Shown: one piece after another, positions 11,910 through 24,289 of the stretch
Numbering within the stretch: the stretch's first letter is position 1
Layout: every line of letters begins with the position of its first letter
Origin: Microcebus murinus
Lineage: Eukaryota; Chordata; Mammalia; Primates; Cheirogaleidae
NCBI RefSeq assembly: GCF_040939455.1
Contig: NC_134108.1
Location: 52,079,501 to 52,143,500, forward strand
Direction of reading: 5' to 3'
DNA length: 64,000 nt
Notes under the pieces: generated by a model
Databases searched by the model: none
Seen by the model: only the letters and a program-made list of their open reading frames with translations
What the model was told of the DNA's origin: nothing
Program-made: the position numbers and the translations under genes

Positions 11910-14160
11910 TCTGGACATTGGTGTTTAAGGCTGGGATGCTGTAACTGTCTTGTGATTATGATCTGATACCCTGATGATGAAGTGGGAAGATGGAAAGACC
12001 CTGGGCCTGTGACCAGATTGCTGAGCCACTGAATTAATCAACTCTGGAACTGATCTTCCTTTGGACTTATGTTATGCAAGAAAATAAATTCCCTTAGAAT
12101 ACAGGCTGCCTTCAGTTGGGTCTTCAGTTGCTCACTGAAGGAGAATGCCTTCAGCAGTGATTGTTTGGAGACTGTTTCTTATTTGTATTTGAGTATTTAA
12201 CAGGAGATAAACTCAGGCACTACCATAGTAACACTTACCCTTTACTCAAAAAGTAGACTCCTATAGATACATAAAGATACATTCCTTACCACCATACGTG
12301 TATGAGGAGTCTTACTTATGATAATAACTCTGACTGCTTATCTGTTGTACTACTTGGTTTGCCAAAAATGTCTTGTTTTACCTTGTACTTTCTTTCTTTT
12401 TTTTTTCTTCATTATTTCACATGTCTGTTTCATAACCCCAGTTTGACAAAAATTGCATGGGAGAAAAGTATTCCATTTATGCAGAGGTTCCCTGTCTCTC
12501 TCTCGTTCTTTCTTTTAAAAGGAAGAACAATGAAGGATGACTTGTCCCTCCTCCCTATCCCTCATCAATCCTAAAGTTGAGGGAAGAGCGTTAGTTTTGG
12601 CAAGACGAAGTGATCTTACTGAAGAAAGTGAGAGAGTTGGTGTTTTTCAGCTTATCTTATTGTGCTTTAGTTTTCTTCAAGTACCTAGCTTTCAGCATCG
12701 TGTAGTCTTGAAGAAGCAAGCAGTTTTCTTATTTATGAAGCTAAGCTCTTGAAATCACACACTTTCTTCACTGCTGTCTGTGTTGATGGCAATGGGCCCT
12801 GGCTGCTGGCACCCTCTTGAGAGGGATGTTTGATTTGGCCTCTGGTGTGCAAGCTTCCTCCAATGTAGCCAGCTGTGTCCATTTCCACTTGGGATGAGCA
12901 AATGTGTTGGATTTTTACTCATGGCTTACTGCCTGTCTCAGCAACACCCTTTAACTTTAAAATTTTAATTTAAAAGACTTTCTTTTCCCCAAGCCTTGTC
13001 CATTTCAATATTGATGAAATCCTAATAAGGGGGAAGCCCCTGGTGGAGCAGTATGTTAACATATTGTTTTCAAATGATACATGTTTCATATTTAACATCA
13101 AGACAGTGAATTTCCTTTATTTCAAAAATAAGGCAATTACCTTCTTTGAGGGCCCTGGGCAAGAAGGAATTTTAAGTGGCACTGATCAGTTAATTTCTGA
13201 GCAAGGGGTAGACAGTGCCCTCAAAAAGGAGGAAGGAAGATCAACAGAGGAGGTAGGAGGCAATCTTATTCTGGTGCAGACAGCTTTTCTTTCCTAGGCA
13301 TAAAATAGTCACTCTTCACCCAGTCCTCCAAGGAAGCAGGAGGGAGGGAGGTGGCAGGAGGAAGGAGCAGTTCAGGGTTAATTTCTCTGACTCTTAAGAC
13401 ATCCCCTGTGTACCAGGTCAGGGTTGGATCAACAGGAGCTGAACTGACATAGAATAAGGGCTTGGTTGTAGGGATTTGGTTTAAACAGTTTATGTGAGGC
13501 CTGCTGCTTCAGCGTCTGGTGCTACAGCTTAAAGTCAGTAGGTCAAATGGAGAAAACACCATGCATTGTTTATTGAAAAAAAATGGAAGAAACAACACAC
13601 CCCAAACTCTAAGGCATGTCTATGTCTGGGAGAAGTGAGTGGCTTTAGAAATGGTGGGAAATTTAGAACAATCTTTAACATCCTCCCCCCCCCCTTTTAA
13701 AGGAAGAATATATACATTCATTACTTTTTAAAAAATGTGATAAAGTACATGAAATCAAATTTAGCTAAATTTGTTTTGTAATTAAAAAGTCCCCCACGTG
13801 ATTCCTGTGTATGACACCCTCATTATTAGAACACTATTATACCTACTCTCTCTCCACCTCCCCTCACCCCGCAGCACGTGCAGAGGTGCTAGGGATTAAA
13901 GCCAAACGTCACATCATCACTGCCAATCTTCACAGCGTACATCGTTACAGCCAATAGCATTGAGTTTTTGTTTGTTATATTATTTATTTTATTCAGCGAC
14001 AATAGTAGGTAGAATGAAAAGAGTTCCCTTGTATAAATGAGGCACAGCATAAGGAATGAAAGAGGGAATCATCCCACAACACGCCACTACATCTGTCTAC
14101 CATCCACTTTGCTTCTGTTGTTTATCCCTCATTGGAAAACATGTCTAGAAAGTCCGTCCC
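11910..14160. other. No recognised gene
   Basis: Apparently unique sequence with a short C-run near 13685-13694. Frames of 60-90 codons (for example 12302-12574 and 13043-13297) have no domain, no consistent codon bias and no flanking splice signals that I could support. They are treated as chance. Confidence 0.5.
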
Positions 14161-14169
14161 TGGGTATTT

Positions 14170-14203
14170 GTGCGCGTGCGCGTGCCTATGCGTGTGCGTG
14201 CGC
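14170..14203. repeat. Alternating purine-pyrimidine GC-rich tract
   Basis: A TGCGCGTGCGCGTGCC / TGCGTGTGCGTGCGCC type stretch with strict alternation over most of its length. This is the composition able to adopt Z-DNA, and it keeps about nine CpGs in otherwise CpG-poor surroundings. Confidence 0.75.
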
Positions 14204-14689
14204 CATTTTGTTTATCTTAACGGACATCCTGAAGGAGAGATAGGCTGCGATTTCTCTCCTCAGCCAACCAGCAGTCACGCAGAGTGAGTGGAAAGCAAAG
14301 AACTTGGCATCACGTAAAACCTCTTTCTAGAAGCCAAGGTGAGGAGGTGTGTTTTAGGTTCAAGGAACCTGGTCTTTTCCTCACATGTGGAGCTTGCCCA
14401 GATCGCCTCTGCCAGAAGTGATTTCTTCTTTCTGTGAACTCTTAGGGGCTCGTTTCTATCTCTCTTGTGGCGCTTACCTACTGGAATTATAGTTCTGTAT
14501 ATATATGCCACCTCTCCCCGTCACTTATGAGATTAAAACTCCCTGCGCCCTGGAATGTCCTTTTTATCATCACATTATCCATGGCACACTGGTGTTGTGA
14601 ACGCTTGTGTGTAATACAGCCTTAGTAAAAATATTTGTACAAAGAATGAAAGAAATTGATTCTGGTTCTTTAAAGAGAATGTTTTCATA

Positions 14690-14905
14690 GCCCAAGCGAG
14701 AGCCAGACCCTGTCCCTACGAAAAAAAAAAGAAAAGAAAAGAAAAATAAATTAGCCAGGCTTGGCGACACGTGCGTGTAGTCACAGCTATTTAGGAGCTG
14801 AGGCGGGAGGATCGCTTGAGCCCAGGAGTTGGAGACTGCACTGAGCTGTGATGAGGCCACTACACTCCAGCATGGGCGACAGAGTGAGATTGTGCCTCAA
14901 AAAAA
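14690..14905 (+). mobile_element. Alu SINE, 5'-truncated
   Basis: It starts at the end of the left arm ('gagccagaccctgtcccta'), then has an A-rich linker and a full right arm ending 'cagagtgagattgtgcctc' plus A's. It is older AluJ-like. The 96-codon minus-strand frame across it is an Alu shadow. Confidence 0.85.
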
Positions 14906-15490
14906 GTTTCAGAGTCTTTTGTTGATTTTATTCAAACTAGTGAAGGAAACAACGAAAAGGCCATGAATTTAGAATGATGAGCACTTGATATGAGTGAGTG
15001 CCAGGAACACAGATGCATAAAGATTGTGTTAATGTCAGGAAGTTTGTCAGCGTTACAACTAAGTAAATTCATACCTTTTTAAGAAGTGAGGGTATTCTTA
15101 CCTAGTTTTATTTACAATAATATTACTCTGTAAAACTGCATCATGGTCTCCTCACCTCCATATCTGTTCTTTTTCTAATTCAACTCCTATTTTCTCACTT
15201 CCTAAAATGGTATAATAAAGATAATCACGATTTTTATTGCCAAAGGGCTTGTTTTCTTCTAGAAAGGATGCAGGCCTCCCTTCTCTTCTGCATTTCACTG
15301 CTGTATACTTTCATTCCAGGCAATAAGGATCTTTACTTTTTTTCTCATGCTGGTTTTTTTTTTTTTTTTTTTAACCAAGGTAATAAACCTTAACTCGTGA
15401 TCAATTTGGATTTTGCCTCCTGATAGCCATCTGCTTTATGAGGCTGCCTCCAGAAAAATATTACTGTATACTGCGAAGTCAAGTCTATGG

Positions 15491-15604
15491 TCCCCTCCCT
15501 TCCTCCCTCCCTCCCTCCCTCCCTCCCTCCCTCCCTCCCTCCCTCCCTCCCTTCCTTCCTCCCTCCCTCCCTCCCTCCCTCCCTCCCTCCCTCCCTCCTT
15601 CCTG

Positions 15605-15648
<44 letters not shown>

Positions 15649-15680
15649 TCCCTCTGCCTCCCTTTCCTCCCTCTCATCCT
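15491..15680 (+). repeat. (CCCT)n followed by (CT)n polypyrimidine repeat
   Basis: Roughly 110 bases of CCCT with two CCTT interruptions, then about 50 bases of CT. All long Pro/Leu/Ser or Glu/Arg/Gly frames in this interval come from the repeat and are not genes. Confidence 0.95.
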
Positions 15681-16339
15681 CTCTTTCTTTCCTTGCTAAA
15701 AATTATCCTGTCATTATAAATTTTTCCAAAACCCACGAGCCATAAGACAAAAGTTAGGATTCTTAGACTGTCTCTAAATGACTTCATCTTGCCAGCCTTG
15801 CCTCTGTCATTTCCAAACTGGTTAAATCCAGGTTAGTTTAAAATATGTTACATAGCTTGAAATATGTGTGAAGTATTGTGTTAGGTCAAATACAAAAATG
15901 AATAAGAAAGAGCCCATGCCGTCAAAGAGAAAATAGCCCTCTAAATATACCTTGCATGGTTATCTAAGACCACAAATTTTTATGTAGAAATTTAAACCAA
16001 GATTGACAAATATTTCTGCTTTTGTACCACCTAAAAAGCATAAAACAAAATAAAGGCTATGCATCTCTGTATATTTTAAAGTTGGCATCTAAAATTTTTT
16101 TTTCATGAGGTTAAATACTTGCAAAGAAAGAATGTTATGTATGTATCAGTAGACACATGGCCTGGCTTCCCTTGAGAGATTCTGTCCCAGGCAGGATTGC
16201 CCCAGGCCTGTAGAAAGAGTGTGCCTCTTCTTGGTCAGTGCTGAAACTTTTTTCTGTCTGGGTTCCTCATACATTGCTCAAGAGAATGCTTTGTTCTCAG
16301 GGTCAGATGGAGTTGGGAAGGAATTCTAGCCTTAAGGCT

Positions 16340-16480
16340 CTGTAGGGGTCCTCATTTATAAGGATCCTCAGTTTCATCATCTCTAGATTGGGAATAATGA
16401 TACCTACTTTAGAGAAGGGTGAAGATGTAATAAAATAGCATGCATAACATGTTCAGCATGATGCCTGGCACTTGGTAAGC
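16340..16480 (+). repeat. MIR-like fragment
   Basis: The order 'cctcagtttcatcatct', 'attgggaataatgatacctac', then 'tgatgcctggcacttggtaagc' follows the MIR core and 3' half. It is diverged and short. Confidence 0.55.
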
Positions 16481-16619
16481 ACTGAACTCTGAGCAGCTGC
16501 CAAGTCCTCTGTGCCTCATATTGTCTGATCTTCATGGCCTCTTGCCCATTATAATAGGTTCTTTTCCGGTTATTCATCACCAATCTCTCATGATGAAAAC
16601 AGTCTACATTCTCTATAAA

Positions 16620-17290
16620 ATCCAAACTCTGTAATTATGGGCTTGAGTGTTTCATGATCTGGCTCTGCGCTCCATGCCCTATTTCATCTTGCATCCTGTC
16701 GCCACCGTTCACTTTGGTTCCAGCCAGCCGAAATCACCTTCACTGATGCACAGGGCAGGCCCCATTCACCTAACAAGGTGGTGCTGAGTACCAGTCATGC
16801 ACCAGTTGTGATGTTGAGTGCTGTGAATGAAGGATGAAAAAATAGCACACCAGATCTTTAGGGGTCATGTGTTGGCTGGGGAGAGACATCTGTAAATAAA
16901 TAACTATAATACATATGGTAGGTGCTGTGGAGGCACCTGGGTATTCTCAGAGGCTTAAGGAAAATCATCAAAGAGGAGACATTGGAGTTATGCTCCCAAT
17001 TTACCACATTCTTTCTAGATTCTCTGTCGTGTGCATGCTGTTTCTTTCCCTTAGAATACTCTTTCCCCTTCTGTTTCTGCCTCTTATAAACCTTAAGTTT
17101 TAAGAGCTAGCCCAAGTACTCATTCAACTGTGAAACATGCCCTACAGCTTCTGATGCTGGGCTAGTCCTCTCTTTTCACCTTTAGCATAGTAATAATACT
17201 GTTGCAATCTCCTTGAGGACAAGAATTTCATTTTAGTGGGAACTTTGCCCACAATAGATCCTCAATGAATTGTTGCTTCCATGAGTAGTA
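16620..17290 (+). repeat. L2 fragments with an internal unassigned stretch
   Basis: 16640-16745 ('tttcatgatctggctctgc', 'ccagccagccgaaatcaccttcact') and 17030-17290 ('tttcccttagaatactctttcccc', 'ctccttgaggacaagaatttcattt') follow the L2 3' end in order. The segment 16750-17000 is not clearly L2 and may be another old insertion. Confidence 0.5.
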
Positions 17291-18261
17291 GGGATCTCTT
17301 ATCACCTAACTCCTACACACCCAATATAATTTCTCTAAGGCAGTGAGAGAAAAATTAACCTCAGTTGCTTTTTATATAAGGCAGATATGTTGGAGAGAGC
17401 TATAGGTGCAGCCACATCTGACTCTTTGCCAGGGTTCAGGAGGTGCAGGGGACACAGGACTCTGCTCCCCCAGGCACCTGCCTTAGGCCAAAATAGCTGC
17501 CTTTTAGGGGTGTTGTTTCCCCTCTGTTTATAGCCATTTCCCTTTCATATAGAATCTCACTGAAGGCTACAAGTAAATTTATTTCTAGGTGACATCTGTG
17601 TCTTTAAAGATTTAGTCAGAAGGTACCTAAAAAATTATGTATGTATTTATATATTTTCTATTTCCTACACAACAGATGTACATAAATATAAATGAGGTAA
17701 ATTAACTGTTGTATTTACATAGTGTGATGTAGACCAACTAGCCAAACTAAAAAAGGAAAATCACTTCCAATTATTTCTCTTTAAGTTTGGACTCACTTAT
17801 GCTTCTGTATAGAAAAATATTCAACTTATTCCATTTTCCTTGTTTTACATTGTGTTTTATCTATGTGTTACAAAATAAATCAGTATATTTATACCTATCT
17901 CTGGGATTTGCTCTTACTTTGAGGATAGGAAGGAAATAGTAATTCATTGACAGTTGGTTCACAGCTACAGATAACATATTTTCTGAGATTGTCAATTCAG
18001 GTGGATTAAGTTTACAGTGGTGACAATGGGGTGGACTCTTTGTGATCAGGAGCTTTCCTCACGGTTGCTGGCCAGGGCAGTGTCTGCTCTTCACTATGCC
18101 ATGCTTCTCCTCTTTAGAGGTATCCCATCTGTCTCTCTTGGTAGCACAATCATCTCCACTATTGTCCAGTCCAGTCCTAAGGAATCAGTTTAGTTTACCT
18201 CTTGCTCTCCTTCCGTCCACTCTGCCTTCAAATAACAATTTGTTATTTATTTGTTTGTTTA

Positions 18262-18575
18262 AGAGATAGGGTCTTGCTATGTTGCCCAGGCTGGAGTGCA
18301 GTGGCTGTTCACAGGCTGGACTCCACTACTGATCAGCATGGGCGTTCACACCTGCTCAGTTTTCAACCTGGGCCAAGTTACCCTTGTTAGGCAAACTGGT
18401 GGTACCCCACTACGTGGAGGTCTCCATATTGATACTGAACTTAGTGTAGACACCTGATTGCATAGCACACTACAGACTAGAACTCCTGGGCTCAAGCATC
18501 CTACTGCCAGGCATCCTCCTGCCTAGCCTTCTGAGTAGCTGGGATGACTACAGGTATGCATATACCATGCCTGGC
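18262..18575 (-). pseudogene. RN7SL: 7SL RNA retropseudogene, full length
   Basis: Reading the minus strand from 18575, the sequence covers the whole SRP RNA. The Alu-domain 5' end is followed by the S-domain segments 'cactaagttcagtatcaat', 'ccaccagtttgcctaac' and 'tgctgatcagtagtgga', and then the Alu-domain 3' end. The S domain separates it from an Alu element. Its length is about 314 nt against about 300 for the functional RNA, partly because of a short internal duplication near 18505-18525. Many substitutions disrupt the known stems. A T-rich stretch (18243-18261) corresponds to a poly(A) tail, and AACAATTT flanks both ends (18234-18241 and 18576-18583). It is therefore an L1-mobilised copy, not a working Pol III gene. 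Confidence 0.93.
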
Positions 18576-18589
18576 AACAATTTCTTTTA

Positions 18590-19380
18590 ATCATTCTCAA
18601 ATTCCACTTATTTTCTTGCCTTTGCCCAGGTCCTTACCATTTTTTTGATTGGATTTCTGAAGTAGCTTCAGAGTCTGGTCCCTTTTTCTCTCTCAACTCT
18701 TTCTTTTCTAAATATTTCATTTTTTCTACCACCAGAGTGGTTCTCCTAAAAGATATATTGGATAAAGTCCCTTTGTCACCTGCAATCCTCCAGTAGTGCT
18801 TGACTCTCACCAGGATAAAAATATTGTCTGGCCCATGTCTGTTCCTCCAGAGCCATCACCCACCACCAAGTGCACCTTTGTCCTGTCATGCAGGGTTAAT
18901 TTTTATTCCCCAGATGTGCTGTCTCATGCCCTGAGCCCTTATGCACACCATTCCCTTCTTGAATGGTCCCTTCCATGCTACATCTGTCTGACTAACGCTC
19001 ATTCTTCAAGATCAACTCCAAGAGTCATGTGGATTTCTGAGAAGTAAATGACTTCATGAATGTAAAATGTTTGGTTAAGTTAAAAATTTCTTCATAATTT
19101 GAAAAACAATTTATTCTGAATCTCCCTGAACAATCCATTTCCTTGGAAATGACTAGCCTCTCACCCCTGGCTTAAATTAGGTGCACTTAGGGCTTCTGGG
19201 ATAGATGGTATATAATTACATTGAAGTAAAAATTTTGGTAGACTCATCTGTCTCATCAGTTGGCCTGTGAGTTCTTGAAGGGTGAGGGCTTGTATTGTGT
19301 TAATCTTGGTATTCTTAGTATCCAGCAAAATGCCAGGAAATTTAGTATTCTGGAATGCGTGAGTGAGCACTGAGGTTAAA
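18590..19380 (+). repeat. L2-like 3' region
   Basis: Phrases such as 'cctccagtagtgcttgac', 'catgctacatctgtctgac' and 'gtgagttcttgaagggtgagggcttgtattg' occur in the order of an L2 3' end. It is decayed. The 83-codon frame at 18796-19047 is not conserved coding sequence as far as I can see. Confidence 0.42.
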
Positions 19381-19524
19381 GGAGACAGCTAATACATGGA
19401 GTCCTCATGCTTGGGTCCTTTGTTCCTTTCTCCCTTTGTCTTGCCACTTACAGAGTAAAATATCAAAAAGTTTTCTCTACATTTCCATTTCGCTATACTC
19501 CATCGTCGCATGCAATAGAAGGGA

Positions 19525-19935
19525 GTATATTAGTTTTCAGTTGCATAAACTGAACCCAGACCCCTAATTCTACTGGCTTAAGAAGTTAGTAATCTATTGT
19601 TTTATGTTATAGAAAGTTCAGAAGTAGGGTAGTTTCAAGGTTGGTTAATTCAGGGGCTCCTGTAGTGTCACCAGAGATCCAGGTTCCATGTTTCTCTTCT
19701 GCCATTGTCATCACAGTGGCCCACCTTACCTAGCAGGGGCAGGATGGCTGCCATAGTTTCACAGTCCCTTTGAGGGACATTGATAGGTAGGGGCAGAAAT
19801 GAGATCTTACTGACCATACCTGAGTCAGGCATCCCTCCCTAATCTCATTATTCATTACAATGAATGCCATAGACGGAACCAAATTCACCTCTCGGACTTG
19901 GGACAGCCTTTCTCATGTCCTTAGGAGGAGTGTAG
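19525..19935 (+). repeat. Ancient interspersed repeat, unassigned
   Basis: Contains 'gttgcataaactgaacccagac', 'tactggcttaagaag' and 'gctgccatagtttcacagtcc', wording reminiscent of widely dispersed mammalian LTR or DNA-transposon debris. The family is not determined. Confidence 0.3.
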
Positions 19936-21360
19936 ACCCCTGAACAAAATCATGGTTCATCAGCAAGGAAGGGCAACAATCAGTGGGGAGGGCTCTCCAA
20001 GTTGTTTTATTGTTTCCCAAACATAACCAAAAAAATTTGCTTTCAATTGAGAGGCTGGGTGAAAAGCTGCCCTAATTAAGTATATTGTTTTCAGCTTGTA
20101 CCTTTTAGCAGTGAAAAAAATAGCAAGAGGAAACTGAAACCAATGGTGAATGTGTAGGAATAAAACAAACGCTACTACCCTGAAAGGAAAGTTTTTGATC
20201 TTACAAACCTAACTGCTTTTATTCTTTAGCTTCCAAAGTCCATAAAAATGCTTCTAAGCAAAATTAACTTCCAAGTCCATAAAAATGTGATTTATCATTT
20301 ACAACATGACATTTATAGTATCCTTTTTTGGTCCTGGCAAGGGAAACTGAGAGAAAGGTGTGAAGACCTCCTAGTCTTTGAAGATGACTAATGATGTAGT
20401 ATATTGTTACTTATATTCCTGAAATCGAAGTATGCAATTGTATTCACTCAAATCTAACTAGCAAAATACTTAAATACAATTTAACTTATAATATCAATAC
20501 AAATATTTAAATGTGTTGCCTTCTATAATTAAATGAAAACACATTATCAAATAGGAACTAAAGCTTGAATTTTGTTGTAAAATTGATTCTCAGTAGTACC
20601 TAGGCAGTGTCATAGTAGGTGTCATTGTATGTGCAATTGTATATGCTTCTAAGTGCCCGGATATGAATTTTGCATTTTTATCTAACATCTTACATCCTTT
20701 TTCAAATAAGGTGATTATAAATAAATATAATAACATATATTAGTCTATTTCCAAATCATGTGCATATACATGTCCAAGTATTGTGAAAGATTTCTTTTTT
20801 TGTTAAAAACTAATACAGCTATAGACTCTATGTCTACAGTGGAGAGAATTTTAATTAAAAACAAAGCAAATGTTAATATTTATTAGAAAGCCTGCTTATT
20901 TGTCTATAATCTATAAAAATTAAGATATTTTCATCTTCACTTTGTGTCTACAAAAAGAAAGGTCCAATTTTTAAAGAAAATAATCTATAGAATGATTATG
21001 TTTTGGGACAATATAATATATACAATAAACTGAAAGCCTGTGTTCATATGGAGATATAATGGTTACCCTTTGTTCTGTGTTTTACAAAGCTGTGTGATAT
21101 CTTTGGCTACTTCTAAACAAAATACTTCATACAGAAGGCTTAGCTACTAACTGTGACTACATGTGGATTCATGTTGGGAGCACTCAATTGCTGATTTTTG
21201 CAAGTTTTGTTGTGGAAGAAAAATGGAGGCTACAGAGAATGAGTGTCTTTTGCTTTAGTTTCCTAGGTAGTTAGTTATCTCAACTCTCAAGTATGCATTA
21301 CCTGTATTGATACAGGCTTTATCCACTAGTGAAAGAGTAAAAGCCAGTTAATAGATTAGT
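19936..21360. other. AT-rich DNA with no recognised feature
   Basis: No reading frame of note, no RNA gene and no repeat family that I can identify. Composition is strongly A/T with scattered short A and T runs. Confidence 0.5.
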
Positions 21361-21811
21361 TAACAAAGAAGTGTTCAAGGTTGTGCTAGGCGCTCAGAAT
21401 TGTGCTAAGAGACCTGAGGTGGCCATAGGCACTAGGTATATGGCTGAGTGCTGGGAGATAGAGAAAGAACCTGAGTCATTTCTCTCAAGTGGCTTATATG
21501 GGCCAGATAAGCATATTTCCCATGAAATAATTAGGGCATTATGTAAAACAATGAGTGTAAGTCCCATGGGCCTGGGCAAGGGAATAGCAATAAGAATAGG
21601 GAGGTGTAGCTGGGATTGAAAGATTTTTGGGAACCTGGGTCCAACAGTATACTTGTTGGTTGTAGGAGACGCTTCCTAATTCAATTAAGGATTATTTCAT
21701 TCTTTTTTTATCAGCAAGCAGAAGGTGCCTGGGGAGGAGATGCTATGATAATCCAACACTGCCTTGTTTATAGTGTGGTGTTAAGTAGAGTTTATATTAT
21801 GTCAAACAATG

Positions 21812-21850
<39 letters not shown>
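21812..21850. repeat. (TA)n microsatellite
   Basis: About 19 uninterrupted TA units. The Tyr/Ile frame across it is an artefact of the repeat. Confidence 0.95.
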
Positions 21851-21856
<6 letters not shown>

Positions 21857-23089
21857 CAGCCTAGGGACATAAAAATACAAAAAAGGAGAGAAATAAGACT
21901 AGGTACTTTAAAAAAGTATTGAATACATTTTTTTTGAAAAGGGTAGGCCAGAGAAAGTAGGATAGTTTGGTAGATTATCAAGAAATACAGATAAACTTTG
22001 AAGGCTTGTAGGAGTGAGGTCCAAAAAAGCATGTTGAAAAGGCCATCTTGTGTACTCAGCCTTTCTCAGGGATTCTGGAACATTGGGCAGAAAGAAGACT
22101 TAAAAAAAAAAATTCCCCCACACTGTCCAGAGAGAAGACACGAGATGTTGATCCCTTTTTATAAAGATGGAAAGCTGCTGAGGGTATGATGTGAAAAAGG
22201 CAATGTCCTGGCATGTAGAAAAAATTCTTCTACTCCTAACAGGAAATTCAGTAGAAAGAGTGACCAAAATGAAGAAGTAAATGCCTTTTGAAGAATTAAA
22301 TAAATGGATCTTGGCTACTCTGTAAAAAACACTAGCACTTTGTAGTGCACTGATTGAGATTGTAGTGCTACTGATTATCTGTATAATAGATAAGGTCTCT
22401 AAAATTTAGAAAATTTGTGACTCTTAAAAGAGTGCTGTTAGGGAAAAGAGTAGCCAGGGATTTAATCTACTAACAGTCTAAAGAAGTCCTGGGTAGTGAC
22501 AGCCTGGTCTTAAATTTGGTCAGACTATCTTATCTCTGTCTCTGATAGGGTAAGGGATTGGTAGGCAAAAGGAAATGACAGATTTTATCTATGTTGATTT
22601 TAGCAAGAATTTTGGTTTTGTCTTTCCATAATGAAATTAAAGGCAATTTGACTCTATTCATGGGTTAATTGTTTGGGACCAAAGATACAATGGACCACCT
22701 TCTTTTTACAGCCATTAACAACTGTTTATAAAAATCTGGATGTATGCAGACTTGATATGGTAAAGAGAGATAAAGCCCAGTCCTTGCCCTTTAGGGTATT
22801 TATGGAGACAGATGTAAATAAGTAACAATAGAAGGTAACATGTATTGTCTTCATTGGTTTGGTAAATAGTAAATGGTACTTGAAGAAAAGATTTTTTTTA
22901 AAGGATTAAAATAAAGACTATTATCCTTTGATATATTTAAAAAAGATGTTGTATTTTTACTAATTTTTAGAGATAAATTACTAATTTATGCTGGAAACGT
23001 GGTTGTAAGAAAAAAATGCACAGTGTAAGAGATTAAAAGAGTTAAGTATCAGAGGATATTGGGGGTGATGGTAGTACTTTCATTTTCTA

Positions 23090-23263
23090 CTTCTCTGGAA
23101 CAATTCTTCTTAGACTTTAATATGCAACTAGTCACCTGGGGTCTTGTTAAATACAAATTCTGATTCAGTAGTTGGGGTAGTACCTGAGGAGCTGCATTTA
23201 TGACAAGATTACCAAGTGATGCTGGTCCTGCTGGTCTGGGAACCACACTTTGAGTAGTAGCAA
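23090..23263 (+). mobile_element. MER5A-type hAT-Charlie non-autonomous DNA transposon
   Basis: The diagnostic order is present: 'agtcacctggggtcttgttaaa', 'ttctgattcagtagttggggtagtacctgagg', 'gatgctggtcctgctggtctgggaaccacactttgag'. The terminal inverted repeats have decayed. The 65-codon minus-strand frame is its shadow. Confidence 0.8.
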
Positions 23264-23689
23264 GGGGCTAGACCATACTGTTTTGAGAAATCCCAGACAC
23301 AGAAATCATCAATTTTCTTGTTATGGAAATCCATGTTGGTTAGGCTCTTGAATCCTTAAACCAAAGGACCTAGGAAGTTTTAAGCCAGTGATAACGGTTA
23401 ATAAAAAGTTAAATGCATTGGACCATGTTATCTTATAATGGAAAGAAATTTTAAAAACATTTAAAGCCAACTTTCCAGCCAAAGTGCTGATGTACTATCA
23501 CATTTCTTGATCTTGACAATGCGTATTTCTTAGTGGATTTTTAACATTTCATTATCTTTGGGATTAGCTAAATACCCATATTTTTTCCCATGTAAGTTGC
23601 CATTAACATCAGGCAGGTCCTTTTCAATCTAGATTCCTTTAACAGATTTTTCAACTATTTACCTCAATTTAAATTAATGCATTTAATCA

Positions 23690-24240
23690 GAATTATTTAT
23701 TGAGTGTTTATGATGTAGCAGTCTGTGCTGTGCTGTGCTATACTTTATGGATACAATTCTGACAGGGCGTGTAGTATTTACCCTCAGGGAGTTTACAGTC
23801 TTTCAGGAGCTATGGGGCACAACACACACATTATAAGATAGTAGGACACAGCATAGGATGGAAACACTCATGGGAATGCTTGAGAGGCCCAAATAACCCA
23901 CATCGGGGGATGCGTTAGGAAAGGTTTCCCAAAGAAACTTGTGTCCGAGACTCAAAGCATAAGAGGGAGTAAACCTGGTATAGGGGCAGGGTGGATGCAG
24001 AGGATCCAGAGGGTGCAAAGACAGAGACACTGAAGGACAGAGTTTGCAGATCTCAGGATCTAGAATTGGTGTAGTGCATTGGCGTGTGTTATCAAGTGGG
24101 CAATAGAGAGGGGAGAGATGGAGTGTCTAAAAAACTGTATTGAAGAGTTTGGGTTTTACCCTCAAAGCCATGATAGATCACTGAAGAGTTTGACAGTGGC
24201 AGCGTGCTCAGATTTGCCCTTTAGAAAGGTAACTGGTAAC
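23690..24240 (-). repeat. L2 element, minus orientation
   Basis: Blocks in order: 'tatttattgagtgtttatgatgtag', 'accctcagggagtttacagtc', 'aggaaaggtttcccaaagaaac', 'gggttttaccctcaaagccatgatagatcactgaagag'. These are the usual phrases of reverse-oriented L2. A hairpin-forming segment follows at its right edge. Confidence 0.5.
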
Positions 24241-24253
24241 TGCCCTTTAGAAA

Positions 24254-24289
24254 CCTCCCTGGTAGAAAGGTAACTTTCTACCAAGGAGG
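24254..24289. repeat. Near-perfect inverted repeat (16-bp arms, 4-bp loop)
   Basis: Arm CCTCCCTGGTAGAAAG (24254-24269) pairs with CTTTCTACCAAGGAGG (24274-24289) with one mismatch and a GTAA loop. Just upstream, CCCTTTAGAAAGGTAACTGG and another CCCTTTAGAAA occur, so pieces of the same words are reused in direct and inverted order. Confidence 0.85.

Noticed and set aside
15390..15745. Several overlapping frames of 70-110 codons rich in Pro/Leu/Ser or Glu/Arg/Gly
   Set aside because: They are translations of the (CCCT)n and (CT)n repeat on both strands.
18202..18390. 62-codon frame and possible Alu
   Set aside because: The interval is 7SL-derived with a full S domain, so it is a 7SL pseudogene and not an Alu or a protein gene.
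21810..21852. CRISPR-like or regulatory AT repeat
   Set aside because: Plain TA dinucleotide microsatellite in a primate genome; no CRISPR arrays are expected or seen.
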